A stretch of DNA of 64,000 nucleotides. Origin: Druceiella hillmani. Its lineage: Eukaryota; Arthropoda; Insecta; Lepidoptera; Hepialidae. Shown here piece after piece: positions 13,122-26,817 of the stretch. Below the pieces are notes generated by a model that was given only the letters and a program-made list of their open reading frames with translations, made no database searches and had not been told where the DNA came from. The position numbers were made by a program, and so were the translations under genes. The DNA is taken from positions 558,001 to 622,000 of the forward strand of contig JAYKKI010000064.1 in NCBI GenBank assembly GCA_039881145.1. Reading direction: 5' to 3'. Numbering within the stretch: position 1 is the first letter of the stretch; the number at the start of each line of letters is the position of its first letter.

Positions 13122-16100
13122 ATGCCTTCTAACAAGATAACAATAATCAATAACAAGAATCAGGTTACAGGTTTTGTGGAAACACTTTGGTCTATCCTGT
13201 TTATTCAATCTGTTGTTGGTATTTACAGAAAGACTACCATCGAGAATAATCTTTTATCCCGATTTCGAAAAATTTATAGTTGTATTCTCATAATTTGTCT
13301 GATATTGTTCTGTCTAATCATTTTATTTTCCAGTGATTTTGATATTGTTACTTTACCTGATATTATTGCAATTGCATTTATTGTTTATTTACTTTGTACA
13401 CATGTACGTTGCACAAAAAAAGGATTTATAAATCTAATTAATCATTTTGACACAATTGATGATCTCTTCGAGCCTGATCATAAAAATATTATTTTAAAAA
13501 AAGATTCTAAACGTTGTTGTATCGTTAGCAGTTTTGTGTTATTATGTTTTACAATTGTGTTAAGTTTGTATTTGTATTTGACAAATGCTGTGGGATTACA
13601 ATTTTATAAATATCTTGTATATATGATAGTGTCTGACATTGTTTATGGCTTAGAGTTTGCACTTATCTTGCTGCTGATTTGCAGCATTATTCAAAGAATT
13701 CAACTGTTAAATAAATTTCTTGGAAATATGAACAAAAAGCAAACTTCTGTCTCTACTGAAGAATTATTCGGTAGTACTCAGGACAGCTTGCCTAGAAACA
13801 ATATTAATTTTACCTTTGATATACCACTTAAAGGGAAAGACATTACCAGTTTGTCTGATTTCTTTGTTTTATTCTTGGAACTCTGTAGATGTTTTAACAG
13901 GATATTTCAGTTTCAGGTTGGTTCTGAATACAATATTATGGCTATTATTGTGTTATAAATGGCACTAATAGAGCATTGGAATGAGAGATGTTTTTTTTAC
14001 AAGATTATTTGCAATATAAATATTCAGTAGATTCTTTGAAATATAAAAATATACAATAGTTACTTAAAATTTCAGCTTCTCTTCACATTGTATAGTGTTT
14101 TCACACATATTATGGGTAATGCTTATGTCCATTTGTACAGTGTGAAATATAATGTAAGTATATTTTTTCTTGTTCCCTCGTAAAGGTTGAGAAACGGTTG
14201 CATTATTTTTAATTAGTTGTATGTTATTTTCCCACCATTAAAATAAACAAGAACTAGTTTGTTTTTTGTTTCAATATTAATATTTGTTGATTATAGAGAT
14301 ATATATATATATGAGATTTTATTGACGTAATAATCTCTTACTATTGTTTCATCTATGAATACAAATGTTTCCACAACATTGTTGTTTATAAATAATAAAA
14401 TTGTGGTTGCATGTTTCAGGCTAGATTTCACTTTTCATTTTTGGATGTGGTATTTTGGTCATCTTCATCCGTGATACAAATTGTGAGCATTTGCATCCTA
14501 TGTGAATGTGTCTACCTACAAGTTGAAAAAACTAAAACCTGTTTGGCAATTATTCAAGCCGATAAGCGAATTTGTGAGTGTTTAGTTCAAATCTCCTTAG
14601 AATGTTTTATTGTTGCCTCTTTGTTTAGGTGCTCTAATACGCACTATGAAGAACCATAATATTATACTTCCATTATGTGATTTTGAAGACATAATAATTA
14701 AATGGAAAAAATAAAAAAAAAAAATTTATTTAACGGCATTATAATAATATACTCTTTATGTGATAGGTCCACACTTACAGATGAATTTAAAAGATAAAAT
14801 AAATGCTGACAATATATGCTGATGGATGTAAATTTAATAATTTCGAAATATTTAAATGACATCACTTATACATGCCAAAATATTATTCCCGTATATAAAA
14901 TATCACATTTGCAGGAGGAAAATAACAGCCATGGTAAAATTTACTTAGACCTGAATTATTTCATTGGCATAAACTTAAATTTCGTTTTCTTAATAAATAT
15001 TTAGAAGGTGTCATAGTAAAATTTAAAGAAAAAGTAACATTAAAATATACTACAAAATGAAAAACTTGATCAATGTTAGCAATTTGATTTCTCTTAATTC
15101 TATGGAGGCAGTGTTAAGTAATAATTAAATTTTGATTAATAATTTCCTTGGAGTGAAATTGTTTTTTGAAGCGCTTTGATATCTGTGGTTGTAAGATAAA
15201 CATTCAAGACGGTGCACAGGAAATTGAACTATTCCAAACAGAAGTTATTGTAATAATATTTTCATACTTTCCTTACATATTTTACAGTTCAAAAAACTGC
15301 TGAATATCAATAATTTTTGTTATACAATTTCACTTACAAATACATTTTAATACAATTCTTTATTAAGAACGAAAATAAGTTGTAAATTGACCAATGAGTT
15401 TCCCTTAAAATTTGCGTTAATGACTGGTTAACTATTAACAACATTTTTGTGAATATAAGGTTTACATAATATATAAACCTTATATTCACAAAATTTTTAT
15501 ATAAATATATAAAATGGCGGATAATATTAATAAATTTCATAAATTTATTGAATTTTTACCCTCTCCACATAAAATTTAATGGTTTATATCCTTTGTGTCA
15601 TACAGATTACCGGCGTTCATCAGCGCATACTTCCCTCATATAATTATCAAGTTTTAATTCAGTATTATAGGAATCCCACAGCGAGTAGAAGTTATAGAAC
15701 CAGTTTCCCATTTAAATTACCTATCTATTTTAAAGTCTTTTTAACCTACGAGGGTCTTTTGATAAGAATTTTGATTACTTCTTTATTTCAATTGGTTATC
15801 TCACAGAATTGAAAAAAATCTCAGATCACTAGCAGAAGAGTTACAATATATTATTAGTCACTCAGTTAGTCAACGACTCGTTAATTCACATTTGACGATA
15901 TGCTGTACAGTGAGATTATTTTATTTCTGTCCTTTTCCTTCTTTTTGTTAGACTATTTTGCTACAAGTTTTAATAAAGTATTATATGTATACAATATATG
16001 TAAGTTTACTTATATACAATACATGTAAATAAACCAGCTCATAAGTTTGGTTATTTCTAGTAGTAAGAATTGCATAAATTAAGCCATAAAAATATAAATA

Positions 16101-16995
16101 TCCAAGAAGACATTAATTAGCTCTAGAGGATGAAATTTTATTCACTTAAAGGTTTTTAGGTCTACAGTTTGAAAAACATACACTGTATGACAGGACATCG
16201 CAATTTGAATGATTAGATGTATAAATATTACTGAATACTTTAGTGAGGCAATATTTGGAGAAATAGATCCCTAGACTCACGGTAATTGCTTCTCCAAATG
16301 CAATGGTTTTATCTTATATATAATATTATTGTTTCAATGTTTTCTCTTTATGAAACTTAAATCTCTTCTGATGAAATCACTTGGAAACAAAGATTTCTCA
16401 AAAAACTGCCAAAAGATAGTAAAATTAAAAACGGAAACTTGTTCATTGTCAAATAAACTTTGTTACGGGAATTTATTGCGTAATTCACTTAATTAGTTTA
16501 AAAACTAAAAATGAAAGTCAAAACAATGTTCCGTTGTCCATTTTACTACATCTGACAGTTTGTAAAAATAGAAATCTGTCGGTTGGCCAATACAGCAAAT
16601 TTAAATTTTTTTTTAAAATTGGTTCTTAGTGAATTTGGCCTCTAAAACTTCAGTTCTATCATGGGTAGGACCTTTTCAAGCAAATATTGTAATCATGAAA
16701 CAAACTTTCCAAGTTAATTTTATAATTGTTTGTTCATATTATTCGCAAAGCAATTATGTTATTTTCTTTAATTGTGTAACACTAACTGTATAATTTAATA
16801 AACATTATTCATTCATTTTCAGCTACTCGTGTACATAAACAGACAAAGCTTATTCAAAATCTAATAGAAGTTAGCAAAATGGGTCAGTTTAACATTTTTG
16901 GAATGTTTCAATTACGCGCTTCTCTGCTGGTCACTCTGCTAAGTATCATTGTTACATACGTTATTGTAATGATACAATTTCTAAATGTATGTTGA
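13122..16995 (+). CDS. GrB: gustatory receptor, complete, four exons
   Basis: Insect gustatory receptor family (7tm_7), predicted seven-pass membrane protein with cytoplasmic N terminus. Exons: 13122-13916, 14076-14153, 14420-14573, 16823-16995 (TGA). Introns are GT-AG, of 159, 266 and 2249 bp, in phases 0, 0 and 1. The spliced product is about 399 aa, normal for the family. Exon 1 holds TM1-4, exon 2 TM5, exon 3 TM6 (ending in an ICILCECVYLQVEKTKTCL segment), and exon 4 TM7 with the family signature TYVIVMIQF. The frame is open back to an ATG at 13002. I prefer the ATG at 13122 because the aligned part of GrD begins there. The ligand cannot be predicted; the sequence is not an obvious sugar or CO2 receptor. 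Intron 3 holds a short inverted repeat (15442-15498). No lesion seen. Confidence 0.9.
15442..15498. repeat. Short-loop inverted repeat in GrB intron 3
   Basis: The left arm TTTGTGAATATAAGGTTTA (within 15445-15463) is followed by an AT-rich loop of about ten bases and its exact reverse complement (15474-15492). Loops this short and arms this exact suggest a recent event or a hairpin-forming sequence. Confidence 0.8.
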
Positions 16996-18414
16996 TTCAT
17001 ATTTTAAATTACCTGTTTATTTTTATCATCTATTAGAAATGTAAAATTTAGATTTTATTTGATTTAGATATTAAATTGCTTACTTCTGATTTCCAATTTA
17101 TAAGTAATTAAATGCATACCGTGTTACGATTGAAATTGTATATAAAAATTTTAATTTCTAAATTATTGCACATCTGCTTGTGAGTTAATTTTCTTTTACA
17201 AAAATACATACTTCTTTAATATGGAGTCTTTCAAATAGTTAACATTATGCAAAATAGTATCAAACTATCAATAATAACAATAACATTAATAACATTAAGT
17301 AATCTACAGTAGATTAATTATTTTGGCCATTTGTTTTGACATGTGTTACGGATTGTGTGTTTGTGTGTTAAGGTAATTGTTGAAATGTTTACTCTGTATA
17401 ATAAAATATATTTGTTCAATGAAACACTTTCCTTTTAATATAACCTGGGAGTCATGTAACATAGTAACTTCTATCTGTGATTTTGTCTGCGTAGATAAAT
17501 GGAGACGGGTTAATGAATTTTTTTTTTCAAATGTGTTTGCCCTTTTTAATTCTTTGTTTTGTATTTTTTAAAGATCATATATTTTTTTGTTGTAATTTTT
17601 CCTTTTAATGTTTGTTTAAAATATTTAGGATTTCATTATTTTGTGGGAATAAACTTTGTATTGGAATTTATTGTTACCTCCTAAACATCAACCTATTATG
17701 CCACACAATAAACTTCTTGGAAATTCTTGTGAAATATGAGCGTTTCTCTCTGACTATTATCAAATCAACAGCTTTTGCAGCATCTCCATTATTTAAAACT
17801 GCATGAAACTTGTAAAACGTTTCAGAGGCAACATTTTCAAAATCTGTTAGCTTTTGAAATTACCTCAAACTGATAAACTTACAAACTATAATTATTTATT
17901 ATATTGTTACTGTGTACTCTTAAAATATAATATATCCCGTGTATACAGAACCTCATGGTACGAATTTCGTTTGTGTTAACAAGTTTTTATTTTAAACAAA
18001 CTGTGCCGACTGTTCAACTGAGTTGCAACATGAGACTCTCAAAACTTGAATATACCTTGACTATCTAGCATGCATAAGACCATTCCTAGGAGAATTCTTT
18101 TTTGGTTTCCGTAGTCAAATTACCCTTAAAGTTTCACCCTGTCTGTTTGTATTTTGAAACTTTTTTATTTATGGACTATTTGTGCTATAAAGCTGAAATT
18201 TTCTTATTATCTGAATTCTTTTTCTTTTATCTTAAATTCTTCTTATCTGAAAACGCCTATATTCATTGCGCCTATAAAGTTGTGAAAAATAATTTTAAAA
18301 GCATTTTGTTAAGTCACCTCCCCCACAATTTAGGCAATTAATGTAATAAAAAATGAATTTAGGCAATTAAAATAATTTTCTGGTTTCCATATTGATTTCA
18401 TTACAAGGTGGCTT

Positions 18415-18517
18415 TGAGGTATTCAAATGATGATTGTTGAATACTGCGTCAAATATCTAATGCTTGACGCATTAGTTATTTGACGCAGGATTCATCAATT
18501 ATCATGTGAATACCTCA
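18415..18517. repeat. About 48-bp inverted repeat with tiny loop
   Basis: The arms start TGAGGTATTCA and end TGAATACCTCA. They meet around TAATGC-TTGA-GCATTA, with a few mismatches along the arms. This could be a small foldback element, a template-switch product or an RNA hairpin. No target duplication is evident. Confidence 0.8.
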
Positions 18518-19467
18518 ATTGTCATTATATTTAGTATAAATTTGTATTTTCATTTTGGCTGGCAATAATATATATATTATTCATTGATTTCATATGAATT
18601 AAGGGAATTTAGGTGAAAATTGACTATGGAATTGAAAGGCCTGACTAAAAGGCACAGTCACTTTCAAAAGGATTACAACTTATCAATTTTACATAATGTA
18701 CAAATAGAAAACAATTTATGTGTTGGTAGAAAACTATCAGAACTATATTAACAGATGGATTATAATTGTAACATTTCGTGTTATGAAAATGTGATAAATA
18801 TTAGATATTAAGAATGGAATATTTTGAAGAATTCACATAGGAATATATTTGCGATATGTACAAAATACTTTTGTGTTGAATACTTGAGAATTTATTTTTC
18901 ACATATCAAAAAGGAAAACGTAATTTTTTACTGACTTTCATCGTTTTGAAAAAAAAACACTCAACTTTACACATTGTGGTTTTCCTTTGCCTTCTAGGTT
19001 AAGCCGGTTGATAATAAATTTTACAAAATTTTTGAGAACGATGTGAGTGTTGTAAAATTAAATTATAACTAGATGAGAAAAAACATTCTGCAATATGTAG
19101 ATGGAACGTCAATGAATCGGCGTTACTAATGTATTCAATAACTGGTAGCATTATGATTAGTCAAATAAGTCATTTAAAAAAAGTGTGTAGAGTACAACAG
19201 CATATCATTAATTAAAAAAAGAATCTTGGTATTTGGGCTTAGACCAAAATGTTTGAATGGACGTGTGAAATGAAAATTAAGAGGATAAGATTTCTAAAAC
19301 TTCATCACTAAATTTCTCTAAAAATTAAACACTTTTCTTTAAATCCAAAATTACCGAGCTATAAATAAGAGCATTGGTCTTTCTTCTCCTTCATTTGTCT
19401 TTTGTTCAAATTAATTGTTTTTTTAAGGGCAATTTTTATTATAAACTGTATAATCTAACAAGCCTAG

Positions 19468-19595
19468 AAAATAAAAGCGTGTTTCTACTTTCATAAACAT
19501 AACCTTAATATTGCATTAGCATCGATGAAATGGGGTCAATATAAAAATAAAAGTGTGTTTCTACTTTCATAAACATGACCTTAATATTGCATTAA
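19468..19595. repeat. 52-bp direct duplication
   Basis: Two near-identical copies, 19468-19519 and 19544-19595, begin AAAATAAAAG and end ATATTGCATTA. They are separated by 24 bases and differ at a few positions. Simple tandem-type duplication with no coding content. Confidence 0.85.
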
Positions 19596-22500
19596 CTCAA
19601 AGGAACGAAGGATGTTTTCAACGAAAATATTAGTGGATAATAAGTACAAACTACACTGGAGTCTATATGTATGTATGTATGTATATACAATTGTGAACTA
19701 TCAGAAGCTTATAAATTCTGAAGGGAGTATCCAATTTACTATGAACTTTTATTTATATAGTAGTGCTTAGTGGAACGAACAAAACCATAAATTTTGCAGA
19801 TTGAAAATCCATTCAGCCTTGTGAGACCAAAAACTTTAATTGAATTGTAATCTGAAAAACGCAAGCTATTTGTTTTGGTCTATAAAATAATTTCCACAGG
19901 TAAGGGTTGCATATTAAATTTATGCTTGTTGGTTCCTACTATATTATTTCTATATCACTGTCACATTACGACAGTTACGAAGAGTTTGAAACAGTTGTTG
20001 TAAAAACGTAGCTTTATTTTTTATTGTCAAAGATCCAATTAACTTTGTATTTAAATTTATAGTTTTTCTAAATGCCATTTTAATGATAGTTCTGCATAAA
20101 ATTTTTTTCCATGAATTTTTATATAAATTTCATTTTGTACGAAGAAGAGTGACGTATTCTTATTACAATTACTTTACTGAAAGTATTTTGCAAAAAAGTT
20201 TTACCAATCAGTGATAAATCCTGTCTGATTTCAACTAATATAATACTGGGAAGTAATTATCCTTCAATCAACAATAAAAGTATTATTGCACTGTCCAATG
20301 GAAAGAAATGTGTACATGAAATAATAATAATCTCAAGTATTTTACTAAATCATTGAGATCATAAATTATAATAAAATATGTAATTTACTTTCCTTCAAGC
20401 ATTGCAAAGCTGGTAATTATTGTACATAATGTAAGGAGATGATAGTTTGCCAATAAGATGTTCAAATATAAATGGTATTTGGCATAATCACCAGTACCCA
20501 AAATTTCCATTTAAATAATAAACTAGTTATCTCTATTTAATTCGATGGGTATTTGCATTTAAAATATCTTGTAATTATAAGGAAAGTATTATATTGCTCA
20601 ATGTACTTACTTAATTGCTAATAGAAATACTGTTGGGGTTTAGTAAATTTATTTTAAATTTAAATCTTATAGTTAATAGAAACATGCACGACTTTCATTA
20701 TTGCGAAATTATATATTAAGAGAAACAGTACACTTTTTAATTTAAATTGAAAAGAGATAAATATATTTTCATATTTATTTCCTTCACATATATGAACAGT
20801 TATTGGTCCATATTTATGCAATTAGTATGCAGGTGTGTTTCTGAGCCAAAATAATTTCTTTTGAACAAAATATCTGTCATTATTACACAAGTTTAAGAGT
20901 ACATTAAAAAAAACATTAATAACTGTTTCCTTCTTAAAAATTACACAGTATTGTTTTGCACATTGTAAACAGATTTTGTGTGGAACCGTTTGCTTCAATA
21001 TTTTTTTTTCATCCTTTTTTGAAAGGCTAGGGAAGGGAAACTTTTAAAAATGTACCCACATTTTTAAAAGTTTTTTTTTACTACATTAAATTACTAATAT
21101 CTTTATCACTTTATAGATACATTGAAGAGGTATAAAAAATGCAAGATATATTCGCTGAGGTTCTTTACGTTACCTACACTGATAATGTAATATTATTTCT
21201 GAAAGTATTCCCAATATTTGTTATTATGAGCGATTGACTAGAATAAATGTCTGTTATTGAGAATTTGTTTGAGCCTTTTTGTATAATTTTTTAATGACAT
21301 CATCCTCTGTGTTATTTTGCATAGTCTGAAGTATTATTTTAATTTAATTTTAAATGTAACATCACCTACTTTGATATTTCTGAAAGGGAAACTAAGCACG
21401 TTTTTAATTCTTTTCATATAATTTAATATTATTTTATTCAAAATCTGTCATAATTTCAGCTAATCAAATCAGTACATTGGAAAACCTTGTATTTTAATAA
21501 GAAACAAAGACTTTTGAAGTTGAATATTTCTAAAGTCCACTGGTAACAAATTAGAGAGACCGGCAAAAAGTAATTTTCTCTTTTAATTTTCATATGCTTA
21601 AACATATAGTTCTACAATAAAGAAATGTCCTTGTGCTCTGAGAACATTCACAAAATAAAATCCATGTCAAATTCGTTTTTATATTTCTTTTGAACATGAA
21701 TACCTAATTCAGAATTTGGAGTACAAATATTGATACAAATAAAAAAAACACTTAATATGAGAACTGTTTATAAGGAAGTTTCTGGAACTGCGAGGGCTTG
21801 GAGAATTCTCGTTCTCGATGGATGCTCCGAAATTTTATTTAGTTATGGATGTAGTATTGTCTATATTGTTTATATTAATGAATATTCGATAGGGAAGCTC
21901 AAAAGACAGAGGTTTTGATATTTTTACATTTAATATGTATTTTTTTGTTTAATATATATTTTTGGAAATCAACAAATTTTTATGATACCATTATTTTGCA
22001 AAATAACCTAAAATATAGGTGTGTAAGCCATACAAATTTTAAAAAAATCAAATTTTGTCCGAAAATGAAAATAAACAATTTGTGTCCAATCAATCACAGG
22101 TAAAAATCATAAAACATTCACATCGTTAAAAATTAAGGTCTCTTAGGAAACTGGACATAAATTAACTGCATTAGAACAGTAGAATAATTCATAAATAAAC
22201 ATAGAAACATGAGTAATAATGAAAATCGTAAATTGAAAAATTGTATAATAGTAGATTGCCTTAGCTCGCATTAATCATATTTTTAGTAAGCTGAATTGGG
22301 CGACTCACTTGAGGTACTGAAAACATAAATGATACAAATTCTAAATTGTATCGAACAAATTGTATTACCATTTACATAACGCAATGATACTTGGTTACAT
22401 TACAGTTAGGTCAATATTATTAGTGAGAGTTTCGCATCATACAACCTGAGGAAAAACATTTTTATAAGAAACAATTCATGAAATTAATGTGTATCATTTT

Positions 22501-23984
22501 AAAAAACCCTTTTATATGCTAATATTAACTTTAAGGGCGTTTTTATTCAATGCACTGATTGCATTATGGGCACATTCTAGAAAGATAATACTTCAACTAT
22601 CCAAGGAAACAAAAGAGGTGCTAAAAAATTTACAAGTGTTTATCAAAAGGTGAAACTGAATGAAACTACATTAAGAATAACTGGAGAAGTTGAGAGTAAA
22701 TCATTTATTTTTTTTAAATAAAGGAGGATGACGTTTTTCTGAATAAACTAGCTCCAATTAATTGTATCTTTAAAGGCTATGATAAAAAATTCTTTTCTTT
22801 TTCCAAAATATAGGAGTTATAAAACTGTTTATTGTACTAAATTTTATTCACTTAACAGTATAAACAATATGTTTTCACATTTTTATAAAGTGTAACAGAG
22901 CAACATTTATATGATGTGTGATCACCAAAAACATAACACATATAAAAATGGTTGCGTTACAGCAATGTGCTCATAGTTAAAAATAATCATAAATAAAAAA
23001 TCAAGCAAATGTCCCCAGATTAAACATTAGTATTTAACAATCTCATATCTGTGAATATTTTAAGAATTACTATTGCCTGGGAATTGTTTTAGCATCAGCA
23101 TATTTTTGAATGACGTGTAAAATGTTATTACAGCAGTATGCATAATACACAGATTCAAATAACTGAAAGTTTCATTGTTAGTGCTGAAAATGTTTGATTA
23201 AAAAGAAAATGTGCATTATAATCAAATTCCCGAATATTTAATAACATGAGATAGAATGTCGGAAAGTCACTTCATATCGTTTTTTTTTTTAATTACATTT
23301 ATTTACATTTTAATTACATGATATTTTTTTCTACCACCATATGATAAAATTTCGCAGAAAATCGCCACATCTCCATTTGGATAAGAATTGGAATATCAGA
23401 ACAGGTAAAAAACATAATATCCACAACAGTTACATGAGCTGAATTACAATATTATTGTGATTTATTATCTCTAAAAGAGGATTTCTTTAAATCAAAATTA
23501 AAATTTTAATTTTTAGTGCTACAATGTGAGAAAACAAGTCAAATTTTCCTTTATTTATAAAGATCATACACTCATAGTAATATATTTGTGGGAGAATATT
23601 TACAAAACCAAAGTGTATCGAGATGTGCAATAAGAAAGTTCTCATCATGATTTTGATAATTTAAATGTATACAGTCAAACACCACAAGTGTTATAAAATA
23701 TGTGTCTGTAAACATTTGTGATTAAGAGATAAATTCAAAACATGCATTTCCAGATTCTCTTGAAGAAAATCAAATTTATTCCACAACATGTTACCAATAA
23801 GGTGTTAAAAGTAATTATGATCCATTAAGTATTTATTAAAATGAAAAATTTTAAGTTTACCCTAAGGACTTAATAAAATATAATGGAAATAAACTCAGTA
23901 AATAAATTCATTGAATAGATGTACGTTAACCATAATTTTGTAATTAATAACTGAATGATAATTAACAACGCAAATTCAGTCAAC

Positions 23985-24785
23985 AATTCTAGGTAATGCC
24001 GAAAATTTACAATAATATTCCAGTTTAATTAGATCAAAGCTAGAATAGAAAGATAGAGCTTTGCGATGTTGACACATTAGAAGTTCATTGCTTTTGCATG
24101 TAACCTAGAACAACAATAAAATTACTTTCAGACAAGACAGGTAAATGCAATAATCATTAATTGCTTTGACATGAGAAGAAAAATTGTGTTTACTTTAAAG
24201 AACTCATTTACCTAAATAAGTTACATTGTAGAAGAGGGGCTTCATTTTATTTTGTATTTAGTAGAAGAAACAGTCAACTCTAATTGTCACTTTTAATTGA
24301 ATTGACAATTTTTTCTACACAATACCAACAAAAAATGAAGAACCCTGTTCGATAATGTTATCTGTTGGACTATTTTGATAAAGTACATAAGTCAATTTGT
24401 TTTCTCATATTAAAGTAAAGTTGGTTATTGAATTTCCTCATCTTGTTTGAAAATATTTTTATTATTATTGCAAGTCGTTTGTAAAAGGGATGACCTTATT
24501 TTTTTTGACTCTAAATTATATTGTTTTGCTTTCATCGTAATTAAATTTGGATATTAGATTTCGATGTCTTGTTTATAAATAGCAAATTATTATATAGGTT
24601 TATATTCTCATTATAATTTATTCATTTCAAAAACATGTTGGAGTATTTAATCTGATTTTATCTGATATAATGTAAAGCAGTTAAACCGACAAATTCATTT
24701 TGAAAAAATTATTTTAAAAACAGATTCTGTGAATGCCCTACATTCATTTGAAACAACTTGATTCCGCAGTCGGGTTACATGGACT
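23985..24785. repeat. Head-to-head scar of two GR upstream regions (imperfect palindrome)
   Basis: The left arm (about 23985-24290, plus) resembles the GrC upstream region (about 26470-26815), including CAGACAAGACAG and CAATAATCATTAATT and ending GAAACAGTCAACT. The right arm (about 24300-24785) resembles the GrA upstream region read in the same text direction (8186-8705) and ends near a shared CAACTTGATTCC. The arms meet near 24300 exactly where both start codons should be. The right-arm equivalent of ATG reads GTG on the minus strand, and no receptor coding sequence lies between. The TATA-like box is degraded in both arms. Confidence 0.65.
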
Positions 24786-26469
24786 AGAAAAAAATGTGAG
24801 GACATTATAAAAGTTTGATAAATAGAAATTGGAATAAAAATAATGCGGATTAAAAAAATGTTATTCACATTGAAGCAGAAATACCTAAAATTAGTAACGT
24901 GTAAGAAGAAGTAACCTTGGTAAGTTATATAACTTTTGATATAAATTTAAATACAGCTAAATATGAACAAAAAAGATTTAACTTCTCTTTATTTCAAACT
25001 CAAAGCGTCTCTGTAATATCTTAAGCCGAATGGCCTAAGAAGATTAAAAAGCTAAAATAGCATATTTCACGATTTTTCTAATATCAATTTACGAACATAT
25101 CTCGGTCACAGTTTTATAATACCAGGTTGGCAATAATAAGCCCACCATAACAGTCCATAAGGGTTTACTGATGAAAAAAAACAGACAGAGCATATCAGCC
25201 TTTTTCAGTAAAATGTAAAGATATGTTCCTATTACAACATTGGAGAAAGAAAATTCAATTTTGGATTTCTTCTCTGAATGGAAGTCACCCTGAATGAGGA
25301 TAATTTGAGGGATTTCCATCTTTGAATGTTTTGAAACTTTACTCATTTTTATCATACGGATTACACTTTCACCCAGTGTTGTGCAAATAGTGCGTATCAC
25401 TTCATTCGCTTTTCACCCATACTGAATTTATAAATTTCTTTACTAATCAAAACTTGGTTGCTAATTGTAAAGGAGACTGAATGCCTGGCCGCATTCTATG
25501 TACTCTACAAGAGTTTTTATATTGAATGGAAATTTTATTAAAAACTAGTAATTAAGTTTCTAATTAAAATCAACTAGATTATCCTGTCTTGCAAAAATTA
25601 AAAAATGTATTTTTATTAATTTGTTTCTACAAATTGAAATACCAAATGGATTTTGGTTCAATTTAAACTCGTTTGTTGTTAAGTTTGTCCGTGCTACATT
25701 ATTTTTAATTATTATATTTTGGTTAATAACACAAACTATGTAGGTAATTACAAGCTCGACGAAATTCATAAATTATACATAGTTAGTTTGCATACCCCAG
25801 CTAATCGATAATAGTTTGATAATTCTATTTATATCTATAGTAAATACATTAACCTTTCAATTGATTAATATCTCACTTGATGTTATTGATGAAATTGTAT
25901 CACCTTTATGTTGCGCATAATCTATTCAGGCAATTGACGTAACACTCTTGTAAATACTCAAAACATTCCTCCCAATTCAAACCAATACCAAATTCTGCTT
26001 AAATCTACTTTTTATATCTGGAAGCTGTCCAGCATAGGAGAACTCATAAAGAACATATAAGAATAATGGGACTCCATAACTATGTTTTTGCCATATTACT
26101 ACTGCGCTGCCTTCATCTCCTTGTTCTTTTATTCAACTTTACAATTATTTGTTAATGTCTTCTCATTCCATCTTAGGTTGGATACAAATTTGAACGTTTT
26201 TCAGAACATAACAAAATACAGTTATCAAAATATCCTTCCAATTTCTATATAACATAGAACAGAATTTTGTGGTAAATATTCTGATTAAGGTATACGTATT
26301 GCACCCAGCGATTGGTGTAATTGCATATAAACCTATTGGTAAAATTACTCCAACTTTATTTCGGATAATACTTGAAATAAATATACCAACAGTTAAATTT
26401 ATTAAATAAATCAATCAGTAGGTAAATCTTGAAATACAATTAAATATTATTTACAGTAACTGAATATAC
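24786..26469. other. Intergenic, no gene recognised
   Basis: Two hydrophobic frames on the minus strand (25400-25089 and 26414-26163) have no recognisable family signature or clear exon partners. I do not call them genes. Remainder AT-rich and featureless. Confidence 0.5.
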
Positions 26470-26589
26470 CAGCTTCATTTTCAATTTAATTAGATAAAAG
26501 CAGAATAGAAATTTAGAGGTGAAGCTCTAAATTTATTTTATTCTTCATATTACTAATATTGATTTTATTTATCTTAATACTCACAAATT

Positions 26590-26817
26590 TCAAGGCCATT
26601 GCTTTTACACGTGGCCCAAAATAACAATAAAAATACTTTCAGACAAGACAAGTAAACACAATAATCATTAATTACTTTAATATGGGATGACAAATTGCCT
26701 TGTTTACTTTACCAAACTAGACCAAGCTATTTCATTTATATAAATAGGTTAAATCATCGAAGAGGCTTTTTATTTTCTGTTGGTATTGATTAGAGGAAAC
26801 AGTCAACTCAGTTAAAA
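26590..26817 (+). promoter_or_regulatory. Putative GrC promoter region
   Basis: This region is similar to the GrA upstream region and to the left arm of the 24 kb palindrome. A TATATAAATAGG box (TATATAAA at 26737-26744) begins 81 bases before the ATG, the same spacing as in GrA. The shared block GACAAGACAAGTAAACAC lies around 26642-26659. Conservation in noncoding DNA suggests, but does not prove, a core promoter and nearby control sites. Confidence 0.55.

Larger units (their letters stand above)
16996..23984. other. Long gene-poor stretch between GrB and the palindromic scar
   Basis: Seven kilobases with no gene I can support. Open frames of 60-80 codons (for example 17377-17571, 18102-18341, 21730-21918) lack recognisable domains or splice partners. 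It contains a hairpin at 18415-18517, a 52-bp direct repeat at 19468-19595, a TATG microsatellite near 19664-19685 and a poly-T tract at 23280-23290. Confidence 0.6.

Noticed and set aside
18995..19070. Stretch resembling the start of the GrC last exon (TTGATAATAAATT after an AG)
   Set aside because: The match is about 13 bases of AT-rich sequence and does not continue into the conserved FDLR or motif region.
25089..25400. 103-codon hydrophobic frame on the minus strand, possible receptor exon
   Set aside because: No receptor signature, no convincing splice partners and no similarity to the GR exons in this window.
26163..26414. 83-codon hydrophobic frame on the minus strand
   Set aside because: AT-rich DNA yields such frames by chance; no family motif seen.
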